This document shows positions 1 through 10,525 of a stretch of DNA of 64,000 nucleotides, one piece after another; position 1 is the first letter of the stretch, and each line of letters starts with the position of its first letter. The stretch covers positions 124,001 to 188,000 of the forward strand of contig JAHYIO010000005.1 in assembly GCA_020543525.1 (NCBI GenBank), given 5' to 3'. A model generated the notes under the pieces. It ran no database searches, had not been told where the DNA came from, and worked only from the letters and a program-made list of their open reading frames with translations. The position numbers and the translations under genes are program-made. The stretch is from Coriolopsis trogii (lineage: Eukaryota > Basidiomycota > Agaricomycetes > Polyporales > Polyporaceae).

Positions 1-25
1 GCCAGTAGATCGTCGCCGGCGTGCG

Positions 26-65
<40 letters not shown>

Positions 66-250
66 CGGGCAGCCACAGAGTGCGGGTAGGAGGAGTACAT
101 GGCGGCGCCTTGGTCCCGGGCGAGGGCCAGGAGGAACGCTTTGGCAGGACGCATGCAGGGGTGTCGGAAGTGCTCACAGGGACTGCGATCGCTCGACGGA
201 TCGTTCATGGAGATGCTCAGCTCGCGTAGTGAACCGCCAGTCACCCACCG
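1..250 (-). CDS. Partial exon of an LRR-like (possible F-box family) protein, runs off the left edge
   Basis: On the minus strand one frame stays open from about 250 to the window edge with strongly GC-biased third positions. It begins just after a possible 3' splice site (CTACTAG) and reads TGGSLRELSISMNDPSS, which resembles the leucine-rich tail of fungal F-box proteins. A (GAGACC)6 hexamer tract at 27-62 lies inside the frame and encodes a Ser-Val dipeptide run. No start, stop or domain can be seen in the window, so family assignment is weak. It could be a live last exon or a relic. Confidence 0.4.
27..65. repeat. (GAGACC)6 hexanucleotide tandem repeat
   Basis: Six perfect GAGACC units at 27-62 followed by GAG. 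On the minus strand the tract lies in an open, GC3-rich frame and encodes alternating Ser and Val. It is the first of several unrelated short tandem repeats in the leftmost 2.8 kb. Confidence 0.9.
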
Positions 251-1183
251 CTAGTAGCCATGAGAGCGATCTGCCTGCCAGAGGCCATATACAGCACGGT
301 CATTGTCCGTCTGGAACACCTGTTGCACAAGATCGTCTGACACGTGTCGGACCTAGCGAGACACTCCAATGACACAGTCAAGACCGTCTCTGGCGAAAAC
401 ACACCGGGAGAGGGACAGAACACAGGAGAGAGGCAAGATCAACGGACCGCTCTGCGCGTGCGCGACGGTGAAGTAAGGCTGCTCCCACGAACCCGACTTA
501 CCGGCTGCGAACGGGGTCCCACCCACACCCTCTACAGGCATCGTAGCCATACTGAGCTGCTCGCCCCCGAAGGGTGGGGGTGGGGGTGGAGGGAGTGGCG
601 GGAGTACCCGGCGGGCAGGTTGACGGCCGTCTTGAGTGCCACGTCGACACAGTCGAGACAGAACCGAACCGCACGCGCCCATCCCTCCTGTCCGTCCGCG
701 TCCGCGTCCGTGCGCGTCCCGTGTTGATTTTAAGCGGTAGTGCGCGGGTTTAGTGCGCGTTCCTGACGTTGCTGTCTCACAGCCAAGGCCAACCGTCTGA
801 GGCTCAAGCTCGATTCGCCAGGGATCAGCGTGATGCCTCGACCGTCCGCCCGCCGACTCTGGACGAGAAGAAATGGACAGTCCTCGACAGACGATATCCG
901 AAGCTGTGACTGACAGGTCACTCCACGACATCACGAACACGCACCTTCCGCATACACCGAGTGTGCGTTCAAGCACGCCGTGTGATCGTGAGCCTGCGGT
1001 ACTCCAGAACGAGGACATGTGATATTGCGGGGCAAGGGGACCAGCAGGGCGATTGGAAGCTCCGAGCTCCGAGCGACGATGCTTCGGACGAGGGATCTGC
1101 TACAGTGCGGGGTGGGCAAGTGTTCCGAGCCGGTGCAATCAAGCAAGCAGTCGAGGCATGTCCCGAAATGATCACTGGCGCTG

Positions 1184-1614
1184 TCATAAATGTCTCGGCT
1201 TCCCGCAGACATGTGCGTCCATGGAAGCGCGGCTACGACGCGTAGAAATCGTCGTCGGGATGCCCCTCGCCGGCGTGAAACGCCCAAAGAGCTCTCGCGC
1301 AGTTTCGGCCCTGCCGTGCGCGTCGTACGCCTCGGGCTCCACAGACCGGCAGTACTCCATCATCTCCTCGAGGTCGATTGCGACGAGCGAGAGGAGGAGA
1401 CATCGGGCCTTTTCCTCGCGTGATTCGACGAGCGCAGCCCACGCATCCTTGCAGGACGCGAGGCTTTCGATGGTGGCGAAAAGGTCGAACGCGATTCGCG
1501 TGAGTTTGGGGAACGGAGGGTCCACGCGGGAGAGGAACTCGGAGAGGCTCTCGAGGAAGAAGGGGGAGATGGACGGGCGGGGATGGGTGTGGTTCTCCTG
1601 GAGCCCTTTCTCAA
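1184..1614 (-). CDS. Fragment of a hypothetical protein (C-terminal part)
   Basis: A minus-strand frame with high GC at third positions. It includes PFFLESLSEFLSRVDPPFPK and LLLSLVAIDLEEMMEYC, the kind of helical Leu-rich tail seen in basidiomycete F-box/LRR proteins, and stops at 1184. No start Met or 5' exon can be identified. The frame loses its coding character near 1610, where a plus-strand coding fragment begins. The last 25 or so residues are basic and may be read-through past a lost splice site. A rearranged gene remnant is the likeliest reading, but a real 3' exon is possible. Confidence 0.35.
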
Positions 1615-1776
1615 ACCGAGGGCGTCGACGCGCCCACCGGCAACGCGCTCGTCCCGTCCTGGGTCAACACGGACGGCTCCCAGCCCGCCCTCGCTGTCCT
1701 CTACGTCCCCAGCGCGAACACGTTCGTCATCACCGGCGACGCTGCCGCCTTTGCTGGAAACTTTGGCGCCGGCCAG
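1600..1776 (+). pseudogene. Orphan coding fragment, plus strand
   Basis: Codons here end almost always in C or G and read GVDAPTGNALVPSWVNTDG then VLYVPSANTFVITGDAAAF, clearly protein-like. The frame then runs into a (CTCGGG)n and a (TTGAAC)n repeat and decays into Arg-Ala and Leu-Glu runs. No start or plausible upstream exon is visible. I do not recognise the family. It abuts the minus-strand fragment at 1184-1614, as expected if a rearrangement joined pieces of two genes. Confidence 0.35.
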
Positions 1777-4078
1777 CGCTCGTCTCGGGCTCGGGCTCGG
1801 GCTCGTCGCGCTCTTCTGGGCAACCTTGAACTTGAACTTGAACTTGAACTTGAATCACTTACACAAGCACACACACGTGAGTTCGAGCATGGTACACACC
1901 GCACTACCCCGAGCTCGGAGGTCGGAGCGAGCGCCGTTCGAGTCGGCCGTCGAGCGCAGGTCCTTCGCGGGCCGTGCCGCGCTGTGTCGGGCCGCCCACT
2001 GAGGAAAGTCTGTATGAGTTCTGGAAACCGTAGACTGCACGTGTGTGGGACCGAGCGTGCGTGCGTGCGTGCATGATACGGTGCGGGGATGCCTGAGCCC
2101 CAGGTTGAGGTCGTCCGAGGCTGAGCCGTGGCTGGACCCGAGTCGGAGTTGGAGGGGCGTATTGGAGGGGCGAAGTGGAGGTGTGCCGTATACGCGAGCG
2201 AGCGTCAGGCGCGAGGCGCGAGGGCAGGGAGGATATGGGCGGGGAAGCCGATTGAGGGTCGTCGTGGACGAGGGCGTGTTTGGATTTGGGTTTGGGTTTG
2301 GGTGCTTGGGACGCTCGAGTTCGTGTTCGTGTTCGTGTTCGTGCACGCTGGCGAGTCTGGGGTGTGCTGTCTTGCGTTTGGTGCGACTCGCGCTGCCGCC
2401 CGAGTCACTCGCTCGCTCGCTCGCTTACTCCGGGCAACTGCTTATCCCTCTCGCGGGCGGACGGCTCGACTGGCCCGAGTCCGGCAGGCGGACGGGCAGG
2501 CAGCTGAGCGGGATGGGGAACGTGCGTCGACGGCTAGACCTTCAGGTATAAGTGCTCGCCTCGCTTGGGGGATTCCCGACTTGACTTCTGTCTGCGACTG
2601 TGACCAGGCTGGCGACTGGCGACTGGCGCGGGTGCGGAGGAGCTTCTTCTGTACGTCCTTCCAGCTTCCAGCTTCCAGGTCCGAGTGTCAGAGGAGGGCT
2701 TCCAGCGTCCGGCGTCCGGCTTCAGTGCGCAAGACTTTGAGCTTCCGCGCTCAGGCCTGGAGCCGCCCCATTGCCAAGCCAGAGTCGGAGTCAGAGTCAG
2801 AGTCGAGGATGTTGGAATCGCATAGCGTTCACGTTGCCTGTCGTCCCAGGGACTACCTGGATGATGGGGGTGACCAGTCGACTGCCTGTTGGTGCCCCTC
2901 CCCGGAAGAAGGGAGGCTTGAAGTTGGGGCTCACGAGGTCGCCCGCCCGGTATCCTTCTCGGAGACGTGCGCAGACGGAACCGAAGAGATGCAAGAGCGC
3001 GGGAGGGGTACGTACCAAGTCTACGCCCGGTGGATACTCGTATGGCAGGTTGAGAGAGGTCTTGAGCGGGGTACGGATGCGAGGGCCTTCAGAACCAATG
3101 CATGAGCGTTCCTTGATCCATACGCATGAGATGGGGGCAGGAGAGTACGTAGGGAGGTTTGCGCTCACTGGTAAAGTTGAGAACGCTTGGCGATTCGTTT
3201 ATAAGATGATGGGCTGGTGTAGTGAAGCACTAGCCACCCACGGCGACACAGTCGAGGCCCTGTTCGGTCACGATACAACGGCGGAGAGAGAACACGTCGA
3301 TCGTCTCTTGAGCGAGGCGTCGATCATTTTTCATTCTCTTCTCCTGTGCCAGAGAATCCAAGAGGCCACCGCTACCACCTAAGACTTGGCAGTACTTACG
3401 AATGATGCTGCCTCTTCTGCCACTCAGATTCAACAAGTGAATATTTCGCGTCAGGTATGACAAGCCTCAGCGAGATGCAGGAGTGTTTGTCTGTGACCAC
3501 CACGATGGGTCAAGTACTACGCAGACGTAGACGAGACGAGGAGCATGGTGGCCGTATTGCTGTACAGCGTCAAGTAAAATCGGAGATAAAGTATGAGTCA
3601 GCGGTCTATCAATGTATTTCAAAGTCCGAAAGACTGAACAAACTCAGCTGTGACATTACTCGTTTGCCATCGATTTGCGTAGGCTCCATCCGACCGAAGG
3701 GTGACGTCGACTCTCACCACTTCAGAATCCTTGGACACGTAACGTGGAAAGAGAGATTAGACCATGGACGGTTGGTAGTTCACCTTTTGTTCCACTTAGG
3801 CTTCACTCACGCGCAACAACCACAGTCCAGACGTCTGCGCAAGCGCTAGCTTCTGCAGCGGACGAACTACTCCGTAAGAGCAGAGCGCTCATGACATGTC
3901 CCCGAAGAACCGAAATGAGGTATGTTTCTATCTACTTTATCAGCAAAGCAGACAACGTGTCCTCATGCTTCTTTTACTAGCAAAGAAATGGTGTGTGAAC
4001 CAACCTCACTCAGGCTGCGCTTGACTTGGCGACGAGCGGCGAACTGAATGGCTGACGGGTCCAGGCCTGGTGCAACAG
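1777..4078. other. Gene-poor stretch with microsatellites
   Basis: Apart from the tandem repeats to about 2.8 kb I see no convincing gene. The 325-codon plus-strand frame at 2128-3105 is kept open by hexamer repeats, lacks consistent third-position bias and looks like no protein. From 2.8 to 4.08 kb nothing is supported. Confidence 0.5.
1784..2808. repeat. Cluster of distinct short tandem repeats
   Basis: Separate tracts of different units: CTCGGG x3 (1784-1801), TTGAAC x4-5 (1826-1854), TTTGGG x3 (2285-2302), TTCGTG x4 (2320-2343), GCTC-type (about 2406-2425), a GACTGGC 7-mer tract (about 2605-2628), a CTTCCAG 7-mer tract (about 2660-2680) and GAGTCA/GAGTCG (about 2782-2807). They keep long frames open by chance and explain the large ORFs here. 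Confidence 0.8.
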
Positions 4079-5722
4079 ATGCAGAGGATCGAACACACAC
4101 TGAATCTTGCCTCAAGCAACATCAGAGAGTGCTACAATCACACCTCATCGGACGTCCTGATACACCGGTTACACCCCGATATTCTCGGAATGATTTTCGA
4201 ACACATCCGTCCTTCTCCAAGGGTCCCGGATACCCATAAGCACATCTACCGCTCTGGGGCCGTCTTCTATTCCTATCGACCTCTCATCGCGGCTATGCTC
4301 GTATGTCGCACATGGCACAGCGTCGCATCTCAACGTCCCTCCCTCTGGAGCCAGGTCGACTTCGTCTATAAGTCAAGGCAAGCACTACCTTTGCTCGCCC
4401 TGTCCAAGGCCGCTCCTCTTCATCTGCGGATCAAATACGACCACGGCAACGCCGACTCTGTCTCGTCCATAGTGCAAGATAGGTGTCACAACATGCTCCA
4501 CCTCGACCTGTGGGTGGAGGATCGCCCTCTCCTGGCGAGATCCTCCAAGCTTTTCGAGGTCACATTCCATCAGCTCCGCTCTCTCCACTTCTATGCTGAT
4601 TACTCGGATGTCGACGAGCAGCAAGGTGCTGAGTCGCGCCACTCGATTCATCTGCCAGGTTGTCCATCCCTACACGCCATGATCATGCAAGGTGTCTTGC
4701 TGCTTCCCTCCACGCCGCTCCCTCTCCTTACTCACCTTCATCTCTCCCATACCAACATGGATCTCGGCGACCTCCTCTCCCTACTCGGACATACCATTGC
4801 GATCAAACTGCTCGAACTAGGCTCAGTCCACATTGTCGTCGACTCTATCGCCTATCCTACCCTGAACCTACCACGTTTGCACACCCTCAGAATCGAGGCG
4901 TGCCACGGCTCGGTTGTACCCCAGTTTCTCTCTCATGTCGTCCCACCAGCTCTGTCGACCGCTTCGATTGACGTCAAACTGCGAGAGCTGCCTACGACAG
5001 CGCTCTTCCCCCCTACCTTCCCTTACCGAGGATCTTTCCGGCGTCTCTACGTTACCCTTACCGATTCAAGTTGGCCAATGTGGATAGGGCTGGACGACGG
5101 GGATGAACACAAACTTAGATGTTCATTGACCTTCGAGTGCTTAGGACCCGCCCGCGCTGCGGATCCCGTCACCCTACTCCCACTACTCCTCCCATCGTTG
5201 ACTGGCGTCCACGAACTTGGGCTGACGGCCTGCCAATACGTTGCCTCCATTGTTTCCCCGCTTGCAGCACTCCTCCCAGAGCTGCGGAATGTCGTAGTGA
5301 ACAGCCCGAGCAGTAACCACCTCTTCGTGAGGAGGGAGCACCGAAGAGAGGAGCTCGAGATCATCAACCCATGATTGCCTCCGTGATCCAACTTCTCCAC
5401 ACCAATGAATCAGTCCTCTGCCCCCAACTGGCATCCATCGCATTCAACACACTGGGCCTGGTTCACACGCGGGCCTGATGGCGAGATAAGCAGCGAGTCG
5501 CTCAAAGACCTCGCCGCGGCGCTCGCTCAACGGTCTGAACTCGGACATCGATTGCAGAGCCTCTCGTTCAATGCCTTAGACGGCCTCAATACCCTCGATC
5601 GATCCGTAGGCTTCAGCGAGAGCGGTATCCGCGACGCCGTCGATAGCGTGGGTGCAGGAGTAAGGAAAGAATGGAAGTCTGCTCCGCTTGACCCGAGGAC
5701 CAAGCATGACTACTGGCAGTGA
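4079..5722 (+). CDS. F-box-like/LRR protein, reading frame interrupted near the 3' end
   Basis: F-box proteins join substrates to SCF ubiquitin ligases through Skp1. Near the N-terminus the sequence has LHPDILGMIFEHI, then LVCRTWHSVASQRPSLW, the usual basidiomycete F-box-like pattern, followed by about 350 residues of irregular Leu-rich repeats. I start at ATG 4079 because the longer frame begins with GTG. The main frame stops with TGA at 5372-5374, yet protein-like sequence continues without a gap in the +2 frame from 5371 (IASVIQLLHTNESVLCPQLA). It then returns to the first frame at about 5470 (GEISSESLKDLAAALAQRSE) and ends at 5722. No GT-AG intron accounts for either switch. This is either a young pseudogene, a pair of sequence errors, or a shortened protein of about 430 residues. 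Confidence 0.6.
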
Positions 5723-6289
5723 CACTCATAGCACGTATACAGTGTTCGTTAGGCATATTGGCCCAGAAGTGGTCACTTTGCTGAGCGTGTCGACTGCGAT
5801 TGGCAATAGTCACGACTTGTTACCGTACTGTTTCACAAAGGTGCAGCGCAGGGAGGTTAATGTGTCAACATTGATCCGCAATAACAATGCGGGCCTTATG
5901 TCACAACTCTGTTCGCTCCTGTGCCGTCTGCACAGCAGTCCCCTCACGTTTGTCCCCATGTGAACGCCATATTGAGATCTGCTGCGAGCTTTCCCAATTT
6001 CTTCGCCCCTTACAGATCGGTAAGAACCCAGCATACGCGCGCGGCGAAGGCCGGGTTTGTGGTATATATGCTCCATTGCTCCCTTCAAACAGAGGCGTGG
6101 GGTGGTCGTGGGACATACGGCGCGAGCATGCGAAAGGCCAGCTTTACGCATATTGATATCCTCATCTCTGGAAGTACTTATGATATGCCGACGTATATCC
6201 CTCGTACGATCTTTGCGGCAGGGGGCTGATCCTGAGGGAGGGGAATGCGCATCAAAAGTGATCACATCAAGTTTAGTGATGCAGAAGTG
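5723..6289. other. Intergenic, no gene seen
   Basis: Short overlapping frames on both strands, none with codon bias or a recognisable motif. Confidence 0.5.
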
Positions 6290-6370
6290 TCCCGTTCAGC
6301 TCAGTTGGTTCTTCGCTTTGAGCAGCTAGCGCTTATGACGGGGTCAGTCGTTTGGGTCGGCTAATGGGAA
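6290..6370 (+). pseudogene. Decayed tRNA-Thr copy
   Basis: It shares the 5' end (TCCCGTT, then AGCTCAGTTGG) and 3' half (ATGACG, GTCAGTCG, GTCGGCTAATGGGA) with the three intact tRNA-Thr genes of this window. The right arm of the D stem and the left arm of the anticodon stem are replaced by unrelated sequence, and the T loop is altered to TTTGGGT. It cannot fold as a tRNA. The AATTCG that follows also follows the copy at 19943. It lies inverted relative to the intact gene 380 bp away. Confidence 0.75.
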
Positions 6371-6740
6371 TTCGCAAGTTGTGGTTTGTTTTTGTTGATT
6401 GATTGTCACGGTTGCTGTGTCACAGTGTGTGCAAGTGCTGTCTACGCCGCGCGTGTATGGCGCTCATTCAAGTTCAGACACTGATATAGTAGTTCCAAAC
6501 TTTGTACGGGAGCCCTGATGCCGCAACTCCGCATCCGGACAATCGACGAACGACGTAGCACGATACTCCCGAGTTGAATGTCCCTAGCCAAGATGCGCAG
6601 ACGTGGTACCCATGAGGACCTGCTAGATGCCGCAGGAGAGTGTCCCTCATCATCCTTCATGTCCGCTCCCTAAGTCAACCCTACCTGAGGATGTAAAGCC
6701 AGCTCTTTGAGAGAACTGGACATGGTGAATTAGTCTGTGC

Positions 6741-6745
6741 AAAAA
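6741..6745 (-). terminator. Pol III terminator (T5) for tRNA-Thr
   Basis: Five consecutive T on the minus strand, four bases past the discriminator base of the tRNA at 6749-6837. Confidence 0.6.
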
Positions 6746-6748
6746 CAA

Positions 6749-6837
6749 TTCCCATTAGCCGACTCGAACGACTGACCTCGTCATGGCGCATGTGCATATG
6801 TACTAGTGACGCGCTCTACCAACTGAGCTAAACGGGA
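6749..6837 (-). tRNA. trnT-AGU: tRNA-Thr(AGU) with a 16-nt intron
   Basis: Folds as a tRNA: acceptor UCCCGUU/AAUGGGA, D stem GCUC/GAGC with GUUGGU loop, anticodon stem CGUCA/UGACG, T stem AGUCG/CGGCU with loop UUCGAGU. The anticodon loop is CU-AGU-A plus A, so it reads Thr ACU (and ACC if A34 becomes inosine). A 16-nt intron at 6785-6800 sits after position 37, the canonical site for nuclear tRNA introns. Exons are identical to the copies at 19943 and 20394. Confidence 0.9.
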
Positions 6838-8415
6838 TTATACTCGGTTTTCCAGACATAGATGTATAACTCGCGTAATCTCTTCTCTCACTCACATTTG
6901 CATGTCCTCAACGAGCTACGTTACGAGTTGCACTCTGCCATGGCGTACCACAGAGCCGCTACAAGGGAGTTGTAGCCACGCAAAACATCTCGATCACGTG
7001 GAGAGAGACCCTTCGGCCAGCGACCGCGCATGTTTCAACGCGAACTCGAAATGGAAGATCTCCTTGAGACCTTGACTGCCGATCTTTACATAGATGATCG
7101 GTATACTAGCCCAACTCCGGAGCGGATTCCATACGAAGCTCGCGATTGTCTCTCTCCCGATGCAGGCCGATGTATGGACTGGGATTCCCAGTGACTCCCT
7201 GCTAACATGCCAGGCCTCCCTCCAAGCTCTTCAAGGCGCTCAAGAGGTCTGTCACGTATAAAAGTGTGCTGAAGGAAGCGGGAAAATAACTGTGCAAGAG
7301 CAATTCCTCACAAGCGCCCGTTGGCACTACCCAGGCCATATAAGTGGCGACTTGAAGACGAATGCACTCCCAGAATGGGCTTGGGCCGTTGTCGGTCACC
7401 GTATTGCAGCTTTCAGGTACGTCCTCCTGCTAATCGTTGCGACGCACTCTTTCATGATGCGGCAGCTCCGTCGATGTTGCCAAACAGCACGACACTGGCG
7501 CGCTCAAGCCGGTCGTGCCAGAAAATCAAGATATCATATGCGTTCGATACACAAGTCACCAACGAGAATGCTGCGGCTTCCGGTACACTCACCATCGGTG
7601 ACAGTTTTGGTAACGCCTTGGAGTCCGCTTCGATCAGCCCTGTCGACGCGCCGCAGTTATGCACTGCTTTTCGGGGGACGACCAAGGCGACTTACAACGC
7701 GCCTCTGGAGCCTCCGCGACGGGTATCATATCTGGAAACACTGGTACGTAGCTAGCTGTCATCAACTAGAGAGCGGCTTCTAACGCGGTGATCACGGACC
7801 TGTTGCGCAGACACGCGTTACTACTGTGTCTCAAACCTCACATTCATTGCTACGACCATACGACCTTGGAAACGGCACGGACGTGAGTGAAGGAGCGCAT
7901 ACGATCAACGAATGTGAGCAAGGCTCACGGCTATAAGAGCTCTCAAGAGTGACTAGTGTCGGCTGCGTTCTTCGGCAGTCATGTATGCCGACGGATTCCT
8001 GGAGATGATCAGGTCCCTCACCACGTTGCTGATGAACGCTGACAATTTGAGGAGTAATGACCGAAAGAAGGGATCACTTAGTCTACGTGTGTCTGGCCAT
8101 TGCTTGTAGTCCTGCTCCCTCGACCTCGAATGACCCATGTTGGCGACTGTGCACTGTCGTGTCGAAACAAGGAACAGCTAGAGCCATGTCATACAGCGTG
8201 CTGTGACGATCCGAGAGGCGAATGAAATGTCAGGCCGGCGGACTGTGTCTATTGTACTTAACAGACTAGTATGTAGGGCAGAGCGTGAGCAGATGAAATG
8301 TAACATGCTGCCCACTCTTTCATGAAGCGACACTAGATATGGGACTTTGTGCCAAGAGCGACAATCGCGGGTCGGAAGCCAGATTTCATCATTGTTCAGA
8401 GCGTCAGCGTGTTGA
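6838..8415. other. Mostly featureless stretch, one small ORF
   Basis: A 54-codon plus-strand ORF at 7030-7194 (start MFQRELEMEDLLETLTADLY) has an acidic, protein-like composition but no splice partner or known motif. Open frames at 7292-7783 and 7452-7685 on opposite strands overlap, and neither is convincing. Nothing else is supported. Confidence 0.4.
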
Positions 8416-9819
8416 TCAGCGAGAGGCCTCGAGCTTCTCCTCCACCACGCGTGCCAGCAGCTGATGCACTCGGGCCGTAGGATGGGCAGTGTCTATGCAG
8501 CAACGTTGTCAGACAAAGCAAAAGGCGAGACGGTCGGGTACCCACTAAACCAGAAGAACGATGGGTCATTGCATTCGCAGAATCTAGGCATGTCGAATTC
8601 AACATTCCAATAGTATCGCGAGTCGGCCGTGCACGCCACTCACCCAGTGATGTTTGTGAAACCATACTGCTCCGCATTGTCCAAGATGTCGTGGAACCAT
8701 TGGTGTGCGTCGAACGTCATCACATTCACGTCCGGATGCTCGTGCGCGAACCTTGCGGTGTGCGAGATGAGCGCGCTGTTGTAGTCAATGATGTTCTGCC
8801 TGTAGAGTGGCGATACCGGGTTGTCAATGTGGTCTGGCGAGCGCTCGAGCGGCGGGAGCGTCATGAAGAGGTATGACCCGCGGAGGTGATGGTCGTAAGC
8901 GTTTTGCTTCGAAGGGGGTGAGAGAGCGCGAGGGGCAGGTCTGGTGGTGGCACATACCACAGCTCCGAAGAGCGATTGCATTTCGAGCTCCCAGAACGCT
9001 TTGTAATCGAGCTGATACCGTCAGTCAGATAGACGGCACATACGAGGCAAGGTCGATGAGCACGTACGGTAGTATTCTGGAGCGTATCGCCAGTGTCATT
9101 AATTCCAATCCAGAACGTGGTGAGAGTTTCCTCCGGGGGATGTGGGACGACGTGCGACCCATACTTAGCCCACTCTCGGACCTGATCCACTAGGTCGACG
9201 TCCCACTCGTGGTGCAACGGGAGCCTGCTGAACTATAAGAAGATGAGGCACACTAGACACATGAAGTGACGCACAGAGCCTTGTCCACATCAGCGCCGGA
9301 GAACGCAAAGTCCCATAGCTGGTGAGGGGCGCAGTCGGAGGGCTTGCCCTGGAAGCAGCCGGTAAGGTACTCGAGCTGTAGCATACTCAGCAACCATTCA
9401 AAGTGTAAAGCGAATCACTGGCATACCCAGTTCGGCCCGTCCGCTGCAGTCTGGGACGAGTATCACGTCATAAACCTCTGGGGGACGCTCTGTACATTGC
9501 ACTCACCACGTTCTGTTGGATTTCATCTGTGAGCAGTTGTTCGGGTGTGTACGAGAAGTTGTCTGCACTCCCGATGAAGCTGAGCCCAGTCAGGGTGTCA
9601 TAAGCACATCGGAGGTCGAGTAAGCGCAAGCAAGGCGTACCTCCATCTCGCCATGCCGTTGGTTCCGCTGACGAAGCTATACGAGTCGCCAAACGCATAT
9701 ACATACTTTGTCCTCTTCCAGTTGAATCTGGGCCTGAGAGTCGTGCTTGCGGGCAGAGAGCAAGCGCACAGGGCAATTGCGAAGAGAACTAGGAAACGAA
9801 GTGGGGTGAATCCAGTCAT
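8416..9819 (-). CDS. Secreted GDSL-type esterase (CE16-like acetylesterase)
   Basis: GDSL/SGNH hydrolases cleave ester bonds; fungal secreted ones of this kind remove acetyl groups from plant wall sugars. ATG at 9819 starts a clear signal peptide (FLVLFAIALCACSLPA). SGNH blocks follow in order: AFGDSYSFV (nucleophile Ser), a Trp/Cys-rich segment (EYLTGCFQGKPSDCAPHQLW), FWIGINDTGD (block III Asn), and DTAHPTARVHQLL near the end (catalytic Asp-x-x-His). About seven short exons can be joined: the intron at 8493-8541 (49 nt) restores FWFSDTAHPT, and another joins NITG to FCECNDPSFFWF. TATATATA on the minus strand at about 10050-10058 lies some 230 bp upstream of the ATG. The family call is firm; the substrate is inferred. 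Confidence 0.85.
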
Positions 9820-10525
9820 TGAGGGCTTACTGACGGCGAGAAGAACCGCACTCACCAGATGGTATGTATAGTGCTCGTACGCAAGGGACTTCCGTAAATT
9901 GTGTATCAGCTGTCCGTCCTTATGACGAGGTTCGGTCTCGTCCAACGCGGTCCGTGCGGGGATCATCGCCTATCTATATCACCATTATTGACTCTGAGCT
10001 CGAGGAGGAAGCATCGCTCACGAGCCCGCAAGGGCAGTCATGAGGTAAAATTATATATAGCCTATCCCAGTCGGCGGGCCGAACGAGCATGCGGACGAGC
10101 CCGAGTTCACTGGATCTCAGAATGGGGTTTCGTCAACCGCTGAGCTGAGGGCTACTGTCGTCTGTGTATATCACTAGGCACAAGAGGAGGTGAGAAAAGC
10201 GGAAGGACAGACTAAACCTGAGTAGGCATTTTGTCGGTGCGGTAGGATCGATTATACACATTGGCAGCTAATCTCGCATGTATCTCTGTGCATCACTATC
10301 TCCCAGAGTGTGTTCGCTATGATTGCAAAGGACGATTCAAGTCATGGATGAAGTTATCATGGTCGACAGTTGAACTTGGGTGAGCGCCCAATGCATCCGG
10401 TTCGGCCCGGTCGCTTCAGTTCGGTTCGACCGTTCCCACGGTCGTGGCTTGAAGCCTACAGGGACGGTTCGCGACCCTTGTCCTTTGTTGTCTCAAACCG
10501 CGATCCACACCAACAGCCTAATCTC
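9820..10525. other. Intergenic between divergent esterase and F-box genes
   Basis: Contains a TATATATA element (about 10050-10058, minus strand) that may serve the esterase gene. No coding signal seen. Confidence 0.4.

Noticed and set aside
353..1018. 221-codon minus-strand open frame
   Set aside because: Low complexity with poly-Pro from a GGGGT tract, no motif or splice context.
2128..3105. 325-codon plus-strand open frame
   Set aside because: Kept open by hexamer and heptamer repeats; the product shows VW, FV and SE runs, with no codon bias elsewhere and no domain.
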